Origin: Gemmatimonadaceae bacterium
Lineage (GTDB): Bacteria; Gemmatimonadota; Gemmatimonadetes; Gemmatimonadales; Gemmatimonadaceae
Assembly (NCBI GenBank): GCA_025357975.1
Contig: JANYKY010000319.1
Coordinates: 1 to 6,955 of the forward strand
Direction: 5' to 3'
DNA length: 6,955 nucleotides
This document shows, piece by piece, positions 1 through 5,647 of the stretch (position 1 is the stretch's first letter; each line of letters starts with the position of its first letter). The notes beneath the pieces were generated by a model. The model had not been told where the DNA came from, ran no database searches, and saw nothing but the letters and a program-made list of their open reading frames with translations. Position numbers and translations under genes: made by a program.

Positions 1-219
1 CGCGATCGCGGGTTCGACGTCCTCGAAACCGGTACCTACAAGAATCAGATTGACAAGACTGTGGTGCTCGACCGCTCCAATCATCCCGAGTGGGCCAGCC
101 TGGTCGCAGCAGCCTTTGGTGGAACGGTTGAAGAGAAGCCGGACAGCTCGCGCTATCTCGACATCACGGTATTAATTGGCGCCAACTGGCGACCGCCGCC
201 CCTCCCGTTCTACCCGTAG
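1..219 (+). CDS. LytR_C-domain protein, C-terminal fragment
   Basis: Frame 1 is open from the window edge to a TAG at 217-219, giving the last 72 residues of a protein whose start lies to the left. The fragment has the layout of the LytR/CpsA/Psr C-terminal (LytR_C) domain: GFDVLETG, then DKTVVLDRS, an Ala-rich helix (LVAAAFGG), and a closing strand DITVLIGANW followed by a Pro-rich tail ending PFYP. In that family the domain is typically extracytoplasmic and linked to cell-envelope proteins; its exact role is not well defined. The N-terminal part is missing, so I cannot tell whether this is a full LytR-CpsA-Psr protein or a stand-alone LytR_C protein with one membrane anchor. Its 3' end overlaps the convergent rlmN end by 48 bp. 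The frame is believable because the domain pattern continues well into the overlap. Confidence 0.7.
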   Translation, partial: RDRGFDVLETGTYKNQIDKTVVLDRSNHPEWASLVAAAFGGTVEEKPDSSRYLDITVLIGANWRPPPLPFYP

Positions 220-1248
220 CTGGCCACACGCCGCGGCGATGTCTTTGCCTCGGCTCTTTCGAATAGCCACTTCGACTCCGCGGTCCCGAATCGATCGCGC
301 GAAGGCTCCGATTTCCTGTGAGGCGGTCGGCGTAAAGCTGCCGGTCCCGCCTGCGTGCAAAGGAATGAGATTGATAAACGCCTTGCACGCACGAGCGAGA
401 TCTGCAAGTTGGCGCGCGTGTTCCGGCAAGTCGTTGACCCCGTGCAACATCACGTACTCGAAGGTCACTCGGCGGTCGAACACTCGCGCCGCCTCGATTA
501 CATCCGCGAGCGGATACTTCGTGTTGATCGGCATCATCGTGGCGCGCAGTTCATCCGTCGGTGCGTGGACGGAGATGGCGAGACGAAACTGCTCTTTTCT
601 TTTACCGAGTGCGACAATGCCGGGCAACACGCCAACAGTTGAAACAGTGATGTGGCGCGCACCTATTCCGAAGCCATCATCGTCGTTCAATACCGTGAGC
701 GTGGGATCGACGGCCTTCCAGTTCATCAGCGGCTCACCCATTCCCATGAATACGATGTTCGTCGGCTTACGCCCGGTAAGTAGAACTGCCTCTCTGACCT
801 GACCGGCAATCTCGGATAGCTTGAGGTTTCGCGAAAATCCCATCGCACCCGTAGCACAGAACGAACACTGGAGCGCACAGCCCGCCTGGGATGAGATGCA
901 AAGCGTCAGGCGAGAACCGTCAGGGATCGCGACGGTTTCGATATGCTCGCCATCGTGCAGACGAAATAGAAATTTTTCGGTACCGTCGGCTGAAACCTGC
1001 CTGGCCGCCAGGCCTAGTCTCGGTATTTCGTAGGCTCCGTCGAGCATCCGCCGAAATGTTGCGGGCAACTCGATCATGCTCTCGAAGTCGGCACGCGGTG
1101 CTTTCCAGAGATGCTGAAGAACCTGCATAGCGCGGTACGGCTTTTCGCCATTCTGTTCAGCAAACTGCCGCAGCTCGGTCTCCGCATCAGCCGGAAGCAT
1201 GTCCAGCAGATTTCGTCTGACTGCAGTCTCGTTGAAGGCGTTCGTCAA
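172..1248 (-). CDS. rlmN: Dual-specificity 23S rRNA (A2503-C2) / tRNA (A37-C2) methyltransferase RlmN
   Basis: Cytoplasmic radical-SAM enzyme that makes 2-methyladenosine at 23S A2503 and, in characterised members, at A37 of several tRNAs. With the start chosen here it has 358 residues, normal for the family. The [4Fe-4S] motif CX3CX2C lies in GCALQCSFCATG (Cys124, 128, 131). The methyl-carrier Cys117 lies in TLCISSQ, and the second catalytic Cys341 in AAACGQLR near the C-terminus. The SAM-binding GMGEPL is at about 169-174. All key residues are present. The frame is open further upstream to an ATG at 1431, but that start would run into aspS. The TTG at 1248 is preceded, 8 nt away, by a strong Shine-Dalgarno GGAAGGAG (1257-1264), and family-like sequence (VRRNLLDMLPADAE) begins just after it. 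The gene ends in TAA at 172-174, inside the convergent LytR_C gene. It is divergent from aspS. Confidence 0.95.
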   Translation of the reverse strand: MTNAFNETAVRRNLLDMLPADAETELRQFAEQNGEKPYRAMQVLQHLWKAPRADFESMIELPATFRRMLDGAYEIPRLGLAARQVSADGTEKFLFRLHDGEHIETVAIPDGSRLTLCISSQAGCALQCSFCATGAMGFSRNLKLSEIAGQVREAVLLTGRKPTNIVFMGMGEPLMNWKAVDPTLTVLNDDDGFGIGARHITVSTVGVLPGIVALGKRKEQFRLAISVHAPTDELRATMMPINTKYPLADVIEAARVFDRRVTFEYVMLHGVNDLPEHARQLADLARACKAFINLIPLHAGGTGSFTPTASQEIGAFARSIRDRGVEVAIRKSRGKDIAAACGQLRVEREGRRSPVGAN

Positions 1249-1411
1249 CGCGGCCACTCCTTCCACCAAATGTATGTCACCCTTAAGTTTAACCCGTTGC
1301 GACCCCCACTTGGACTCGGCATCAGTCACATCCCCGACCTGACCATTTTTCCATCCTGCCGACCTTCCGCAGACCTCTCCGCGGTGATGCATTCGCGAAC
1401 GCCGCGAGCCA
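1249..1411. other. Divergent intergenic control region between rlmN and aspS
   Basis: This 163-bp stretch is the only real gap in the window and must hold the promoters for both rlmN (leftward) and the aspS transcript (rightward). It carries the rlmN Shine-Dalgarno at its left end. An AT-rich patch (TTAAGTTTAA, 1283-1292) stands out from the GC-rich surroundings. A T-run (ATTTTT) lies at 1345-1350. I could not find a -35/-10 pair good enough to annotate in either direction. There is also a weak 5-bp stem (CGCGG 1380-1384 / CCGCG 1402-1406) just before aspS, which is not beyond chance at this GC content. The leftward frame stays open across the region, but the 61 residues it adds look unlike RlmN. 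Confidence 0.55.
1257..1264 (-). promoter_or_regulatory. Shine-Dalgarno of rlmN
   Basis: On the minus strand the bases read GGAAGGAG, followed by an 8-nt spacer and TTG at 1248-1246. This is the strongest ribosome-binding match in the upstream part of the open frame. It decides the start in favour of TTG over the ATG at 1431, which would overlap the aspS start. Confidence 0.75.
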
Positions 1412-3196
1412 ATGACCGCTGACGTTTTCAAGACGTCCCTCCGAAGTCATCAGGCTGGTGCACTCTCCGCGTCAAACGCGGGAGAAAGAGTAAAGCTTGC
1501 TGGATGGGTGCACCGTTCTCGCAACCTCGGCGGCCTGGTGTTCGTCGATCTGCGGGATCGCGCGGGGATAGTTCAGATATCCTTCGATCCGAAGTGGGCG
1601 TCCGCTGACGTCATTGCTGCGGCAGCCTCAGTTGGGCAGGAAACTGTCGTCAGCATCGAGGGAACTGTCGAGCCGCGGCCAAACGAGATGCGGAACCCCG
1701 AGATGCTGACGGGGGACATCGAAGTGCACGCAACCTCTCTCGCCGTGCTCGGCGCCGCTGACACGCCCGTCATACCTGTCGCACGCGGAAAGGGCGAAAA
1801 GCTCGCGGCGGAAGATCTGCGATTGCGTCATCGTCACCTGGATCTCCGGCGGCCGGAACTTCAGCAGAATATTCTTCTGCGTCACAAGCTTCAACAGACT
1901 ACCCGGCGCTTTCTCGATCAACATGGTTATCTCGAGATCGAAACGCCCATCCTGACGAAGCCGACGCCAGAAGGTGCCCGCGATTATCTGGTGCCGAGCA
2001 GGGTTCATGAGGGGGAGTTTTATGCGCTTCCTCAGTCTCCTCAGCTTTACAAGCAACTGTTAATGGTCGCAGGGTTCGATCGCTACTTCCAGATCGCGCG
2101 CTGTTTCCGCGACGAGGATTTGCGTGCGGACCGCCAGCCCGAGTTCACTCAGATCGATATCGAGGCGTCATTTATCACGCCTGAAGACATCATGGTGCTG
2201 ACAGAGGGTCTGCTCCTGGAGCTGTTTCGCGACGTCGGTATTTCCATTCCGCCTGCATTCCCCCGAATGGAGTACAAGGACGCGATGGAGCGGTTTGGGT
2301 GCGATCGGCCGGATTTGCGCTACGCACTCGAGATCGTTGACGTCACTGATGCTTTTCGAAGTGCGGACTTCGGTATCACGAGGACGGCGATCGATGATGG
2401 CGGGCGAGTTCGCGGCATTAGAATACCGGGCGGGGCCGCCATGTCGCGCAAGCAGGTGGACGAGGTTGAGCAGATTGCAAAATCTGCCGGCGCATTCGGC
2501 TTGTTACGGCTGAAAAAAACAGACGGCGTGCTCGAGGGCCCGGTTGCGAAATTCGTCGACGCGGCCTCTGGTGCGAAGCTCGCACTCGACGATGGTGATT
2601 TGCTTCTCATGGTCGCCTCCAGGGATGAGGTCTCCAATCCCGCCCTCGATCGCGTCCGCCAGGACGTTGCGAAACGGTTGAACCTGATACCCGAAGGCAC
2701 GACAGAGCTCGTCTGGATCACGGACTTCCCTCTGTTCGGAGTGGATAACGAGTCGGGGCAGTTGGCGGCGGTTCATCATCCATTTACGGCCCCGCACCCG
2801 GACGACATCGAGAAAATCGATTCTGACCCACGCGCTGTTCGCGCACTCGCGTACGACGTCGTGATGAACGGAACCGAGCTCGGCGGCGGCAGCATCCGTA
2901 TACACGACGCGTCGATGCAACAGCGCATCCTCGGCAAGCTCGGAATCGAAGCCGAAGATGCAAGAAATCGTTTTGGATTTCTCCTCGAGGCGTTGAGCGC
3001 CGGCGCACCACCGCACGGCGGCATCGCACTTGGGTTTGATCGAATTGCGATGCTATTGTCCGGCGCGGCGTCGCTGAGAGACGTCATTGCTTTCCCAAAG
3101 ACCACTGCGGCGCGCGCTCTTTTCGAGGGAGCGCCGACGCCAGTGAACGAGCAGGACCTTCACGCACTTCATCTGGACTTTCGACGCAGTGACTGA
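1412..3196 (+). CDS. aspS: Aspartyl-tRNA synthetase, bacterial type
   Basis: Class II aminoacyl-tRNA synthetase charging tRNA-Asp with aspartate; cytoplasmic homodimer. At 594 residues it is the usual bacterial length. Domains in order: OB-fold anticodon-binding domain (about 25-120, with GWVHRSRNLGGLVFVDLRD), catalytic core with motif 1 near LEIETPIL (174-181), the aspartate/AMP-site stretch TPEGARDYLVPSRVHEGEFY (185-204), motif 2 FRDEDLRADRQPEFTQ (232-247), the bacterial GAD insertion (about 290-430), then GGGSIRIHD (491-499) and motif 3 GIALGFDRIAMLL (537-549). No key catalytic block is missing. The ATG is accepted because the conserved N-terminal pattern (RSHQAGAL...GERVKLAGWV) follows within about 10 residues, although the Shine-Dalgarno is weak (only GCGAG upstream). 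It is first gene of the + strand cluster and its last 8 nt overlap phoH. The two anticodon-loop discrimination positions read Leu39 and Glu92, a mixed pattern discussed in the findings. Confidence 0.97.
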   Translation: MTADVFKTSLRSHQAGALSASNAGERVKLAGWVHRSRNLGGLVFVDLRDRAGIVQISFDPKWASADVIAAAASVGQETVVSIEGTVEPRPNEMRNPEMLTGDIEVHATSLAVLGAADTPVIPVARGKGEKLAAEDLRLRHRHLDLRRPELQQNILLRHKLQQTTRRFLDQHGYLEIETPILTKPTPEGARDYLVPSRVHEGEFYALPQSPQLYKQLLMVAGFDRYFQIARCFRDEDLRADRQPEFTQIDIEASFITPEDIMVLTEGLLLELFRDVGISIPPAFPRMEYKDAMERFGCDRPDLRYALEIVDVTDAFRSADFGITRTAIDDGGRVRGIRIPGGAAMSRKQVDEVEQIAKSAGAFGLLRLKKTDGVLEGPVAKFVDAASGAKLALDDGDLLLMVASRDEVSNPALDRVRQDVAKRLNLIPEGTTELVWITDFPLFGVDNESGQLAAVHHPFTAPHPDDIEKIDSDPRAVRALAYDVVMNGTELGGGSIRIHDASMQQRILGKLGIEAEDARNRFGFLLEALSAGAPPHGGIALGFDRIAMLLSGAASLRDVIAFPKTTAARALFEGAPTPVNEQDLHALHLDFRRSD

Positions 3197-4142
3197 CGAA
3201 CCGGTTGTACAGCGCATCTCTACCGAGGGCGCCGACATGCTGACGCTCGCCGGGGTGAATGACGAAAACCTCATCGAGCTTTCGAAGCAGAGTGGTGCGA
3301 AGATCGCGCTTCGCGGTGACACGCTCACCATCTCGGGGCCGGGGGACTCAGTCAATCGTGCAGCTCCGATCGCCAAGCGCATGATCGACACTGCCCGGCA
3401 GCAAATGACGCTCACCGCCGACGACGTGCTTCGCATGAGCATCGACACTCCTCGCGACGGCGGGGGAGCAGAAGATCTTCAGCGTATCGTTTTACCCGGT
3501 ATCAAGAGAGTCATCACGCCAAAAACAAGTGGCCAGGGTGAGTACCTCAAGCTGATTTCGGAGAACGACATAGTTGTTGGAATTGGACCCGCCGGCACAG
3601 GAAAGACGTATCTCGCGGTCGCCGCGGCAGTCGATGCGCTCTCGCGCAAACGGGTTCGGCGGATCGTACTCGCCCGTCCCGCGGTCGAAGCTGGCGAAAG
3701 CCTTGGTTTTCTTCCGGGCGACCTGCAGGCGAAGGTCGATCCATATCTTCGCCCGCTTTATGATGCGCTCGAAGACATGATGCCGCCGGAGCGAGTACAG
3801 AAGGCACTCGAAACACGCACTATCGAGATTGCCCCGCTCGCTTACATGCGGGGACGAACTCTCGCTGATGCATTCGTGATTCTCGATGAAGCCCAGAACG
3901 CCACCAACGCGCAGATGAAGATGTTCCTGACACGGCTCGGTGTGAATTCGAAGACAGTGATCACTGGCGACAAGACCCAGATCGATCTTCCAAAGCGAGA
4001 GGATTCCGGTCTCGTCCAGATCGAGAGGATTCTCCCGGGTATCGATGGAATTGGATTCCATTACCTGAACGAATCCGATGTTGTGCGGCACCGGCTCGTG
4101 CGCGAGATCATCAAGGCGTACGCCGAAGACGCCGGCAACTAA
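3189..4142 (+). CDS. phoH: PhoH-family ATPase (YbeZ type)
   Basis: P-loop ATPase of 317 residues, the compact YbeZ/PhoH form without an added nuclease domain. In E. coli, YbeZ works with YbeY and is linked to rRNA maturation; the exact role of the family is still debated. An N-terminal alpha/beta module (about 1-110, with ALRGDTLTISGPGDSV) precedes the ATPase core. Visible motifs are Walker A GPAGTGKT (133-140), LARPAVEAGESLGFLPGDL (161-179), PLAYMRGRTL (216-225), Walker B ILDEAQN (231-237), sensor-like TGDKTQIDLP (259-268) and VVRHRLV (298-304). The GTG start at 3189 overlaps the end of aspS by 8 nt and keeps the full first strand of the domain (VVQRISTEGADMLTL). An internal ATG at 3237 has a better Shine-Dalgarno (GAGGG) but would cut that strand. 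The stop TAA (4140-4142) is 7 nt before ybeY. Confidence 0.95.
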   Translation: MTDEPVVQRISTEGADMLTLAGVNDENLIELSKQSGAKIALRGDTLTISGPGDSVNRAAPIAKRMIDTARQQMTLTADDVLRMSIDTPRDGGGAEDLQRIVLPGIKRVITPKTSGQGEYLKLISENDIVVGIGPAGTGKTYLAVAAAVDALSRKRVRRIVLARPAVEAGESLGFLPGDLQAKVDPYLRPLYDALEDMMPPERVQKALETRTIEIAPLAYMRGRTLADAFVILDEAQNATNAQMKMFLTRLGVNSKTVITGDKTQIDLPKREDSGLVQIERILPGIDGIGFHYLNESDVVRHRLVREIIKAYAEDAGN

Positions 4143-4158
4143 GGTAGCGATGCTACCT
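4142..4158 (+). promoter_or_regulatory. Start-codon hairpin over the ybeY ribosome-binding site
   Basis: Perfect inverted repeat AGGTAGC (4142-4148), loop GAT (4149-4151), GCTACCT (4152-4158). In the mRNA this folds into a 7-bp stem with a 3-nt loop. The 5' arm contains most of the ybeY Shine-Dalgarno (AAGG, 4141-4144). The start codon ATG (4150-4152) has A and U in the loop and G in the closing pair. The first stem base is also the last base of the phoH stop codon, so a ribosome finishing phoH would melt the stem. I infer translational coupling or start-site masking. The repeat itself is seen directly; the function is not shown. Confidence 0.55.
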
Positions 4159-4593
4159 CGGCGCATTGTCGTTGAGGTTTCCTCCACCGTTCGGCAAATG
4201 CCGGTCGCGGCCGCGCGTGTTCGCGAGCTCGTCGAGATGACGATGACGAGCGAGACGGTTCGGGATGCGCTTGTGTCCGTCGCGTTTGTGGGACGAATCG
4301 CAATTAGTCGTTACAACAAGCAATACCTCGGGCACGCTGGCCCGACGGATGTCATCTCGTTTGGAATGAGCCGAAATCACAAGAGCGCTCCGGTGATCGG
4401 CGATATCTACATATGCCCCGAGGTCGCGCGAGCCAATGCGCGGCGCTTTGGCATTCCGTTCAAGCGGGAGATCGAGCGGCTTGTCGTCCATGGATCGCTT
4501 CATGTCGTGGGACACACGCATCCCGAAGACGACTCGCGCGATGACTCGCTGATGTGGCGACAACAGGAGAAAATCCTTGCTCGCTCTCGTTGA
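4150..4593 (+). CDS. ybeY: YbeY, rRNA maturation metalloprotein (UPF0054)
   Basis: Zinc-dependent protein of 147 residues, needed in studied bacteria for 16S rRNA 3'-end maturation and late 70S quality control. The metal-binding signature HX3HX5H is intact as His114, His118 and His124 in HGSLHVVGHTH. Other family marks are GPTDVISFGM (64-73) and the strand VIGDIYICPEVARANARRFG (82-101). The Arg that normally follows the conserved Tyr in the segment before PTDV is Leu60 here (QYLGH). The frame is open upstream into phoH, but ATG 4150 is the sensible start: it lies 7 nt after the phoH stop, has AAGG 5 nt upstream, and the first strand RIVVEVSS follows at once. Adjacency to phoH is the classic ybeZ-ybeY pair. 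Its end overlaps meaB by 17 nt. Confidence 0.95.
   Translation: MLPRRIVVEVSSTVRQMPVAAARVRELVEMTMTSETVRDALVSVAFVGRIAISRYNKQYLGHAGPTDVISFGMSRNHKSAPVIGDIYICPEVARANARRFGIPFKREIERLVVHGSLHVVGHTHPEDDSRDDSLMWRQQEKILARSR
4565..4570 (+). promoter_or_regulatory. Shine-Dalgarno of meaB inside ybeY
   Basis: AGGAGA lies within the last codons of ybeY, 6-7 nt before the TTG at 4577. It supports this unusual start and implies that meaB is translated by ribosomes (re)starting near the ybeY stop. Confidence 0.65.
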
Positions 4594-5647
4594 GCGCCTG
4601 CTTGTCGATTTCGATGCCCGTAAACCATTTGCTCTCGCGCGCGCAGTCAGCATCGTCGAGAATCAAAGGCCGGGCGTTGACGATGTCCTGGCGAGCATGC
4701 ATCCGCGCCTCGGACGTGCGCGTCGAATCGGAATCACCGGGCCGCCCGGCGCCGGGAAGAGCACAATTACAAATCTGCTCACTCGAGAATTCCGAAACTC
4801 GGGACTGACAGTTGGAATAATCTGCGTCGATCCAACATCGCCGTTTACCGGTGGCGCATTGCTTGGTGACCGCGTCCGCATGGAGAGCGTCGCTCTTGAT
4901 GAAGGTGTCTTCATTCGGTCGATGGCAACCCGCGGCTCGCTCGGTGGCCTCGCCTCCTCGACGCGCGAGGTCACCGATGTCCTCGACGGTTTCGGCTTCG
5001 ATATAATTCTCATCGAGACGGTTGGAGTCGGACAATCGGAGCTCGATGTAGCGCGAACGGCGGACACGACGATGGTGGTCCTTGTCCCGGAATCGGGAGA
5101 TTCGATCCAGACGTTGAAGGCCGGGGTGATGGAGATCGCCGATATCTTCGTTGTGAACAAGGCAGATCGACCGGGTGCAGACCGGCTTCGCAACGACGTC
5201 GAGCTGATGCTTGGGTTGAGAAGAGGTTCTTCTTACGCCAACATGCCGGCGCATCACGGTATCGATCTAAAGCGCGTAATGAATCCTGCACGCGCTGCGC
5301 GGGAGGATGCGAAGCTTGCATCACCTGACGTCTGGACCCCGCCCGTGCTGGGCTCGATTGCAGCCAAGGGCGAAGGTATCGCGGGGATCCGCGAGTCACT
5401 TGATAAACACTTCAGTTATCTTGAAGCGTCAGGGGTGCTTCGTGAGAGACGCCGCGAACGCACAGTCGAGCGCGTGATCGAGGTGGTCGAAAAGCGCATG
5501 CACCAGCGGCTGCTTGGCGACGCAGAAACGACGACCTGGATAAAGGGAAGAGTGGACGAGCTCGAATCGGGGTCGGTGACCCCGTACGTCGTCGCCGACG
5601 ATCTTCTCAGAAACTTCGGGCATCTCGTAACGGGAGCGACAACGTGA
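4577..5647 (+). CDS. meaB: MeaB/ArgK-type G-protein chaperone of a B12-dependent acyl-CoA mutase
   Basis: GTPase of 356 residues in the G3E/SIMIBI MeaB (MMAA, ArgK) family. Relatives bind methylmalonyl-CoA mutase, gate transfer of adenosylcobalamin into it and protect it from inactivation. After an N-terminal helical arm with [11 protein letters not shown] (19-29) come Walker A GPPGAGKS (55-62), the switch I stretch [19 protein letters not shown] (84-102), the Walker B/switch II segment ETVGVGQSE (147-155), and the guanine-recognition motif NKAD (194-197). A C-terminal dimerisation arm (about 280-350) includes the charged stretch [20 protein letters not shown]. All nucleotide-binding motifs are intact. 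The TTG start has a good Shine-Dalgarno (AGGAGA) and gives the usual family N-terminus; it overlaps ybeY by 17 nt. The stop overlaps the mutase start by 4 nt (GTGA). The neighbouring mutase makes the mutase-chaperone role far more likely than the old arginine-transport kinase label (argK). Confidence 0.94.
   Translation: MLALVERLLVDFDARKPFALARAVSIVENQRPGVDDVLASMHPRLGRARRIGITGPPGAGKSTITNLLTREFRNSGLTVGIICVDPTSPFTGGALLGDRVRMESVALDEGVFIRSMATRGSLGGLASSTREVTDVLDGFGFDIILIETVGVGQSELDVARTADTTMVVLVPESGDSIQTLKAGVMEIADIFVVNKADRPGADRLRNDVELMLGLRRGSSYANMPAHHGIDLKRVMNPARAAREDAKLASPDVWTPPVLGSIAAKGEGIAGIRESLDKHFSYLEASGVLRERRRERTVERVIEVVEKRMHQRLLGDAETTTWIKGRVDELESGSVTPYVVADDLLRNFGHLVTGATT
5632..5636 (+). promoter_or_regulatory. 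Shine-Dalgarno of the mutase gene inside meaB
   Basis: GGGAG lies 7 nt before the GTG at 5644, within the last codons of meaB. It supports the GTG start and the 4-nt stop/start overlap (GTGA, 5644-5647). Confidence 0.6.

Noticed and set aside
2..9. GCGATCGC octamer (HIP1-like)
   Set aside because: Single copy at the window edge; HIP1 is meaningful only when strongly over-represented, as in cyanobacteria.
176..185. Perfect 10-bp palindrome TTGGCGCCAA near the rlmN stop
   Set aside because: Palindromes of this length are expected several times in 7 kb by chance, and it is coding on both strands; there is no loop or T-run to make a terminator.
176..802. Long open frame of 208 residues on the + strand
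   Set aside because: It lies antisense inside rlmN, is Arg/Ser-rich with no recognisable motif, and is explained by the codon bias of the real gene on the other strand.
1269..1276. Leftward TACATTTG resembling the Bacteroidetes -7 element for rlmN
   Set aside because: It is too close to the Shine-Dalgarno to leave a transcribed leader, and no partner TTTG lies at the right distance upstream.
1297..1325. Possible sigma70-like promoter for aspS (TTGCGA, 17 bp, CATCAG)
   Set aside because: Only 4/6 and 3/6 matches, which is not better than background.
1392..1399. TTCGCGAA palindrome and the nearby CGCGG/CCGCG weak stem before aspS
   Set aside because: Short and GC-rich, with a 17-nt loop for the stem; not beyond chance.
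3237..3239. Internal ATG of phoH with a good Shine-Dalgarno (GAGGG 3225-3229) as the true start
   Set aside because: It would remove the first conserved strand of the PhoH N-terminal module; the GTG at 3189 overlapping the aspS stop fits the family better.
3492..4187. Open frame of 231 residues on the - strand
   Set aside because: It is wholly antisense to phoH and the ybeY start, which carry clear conserved motifs; the translated product shows no family features.
4460..5257. Open frame of 265 residues on the - strand
   Set aside because: It is antisense to the end of ybeY and to meaB, whose P-loop and NKAD motifs are intact; it looks like a high-GC shadow.
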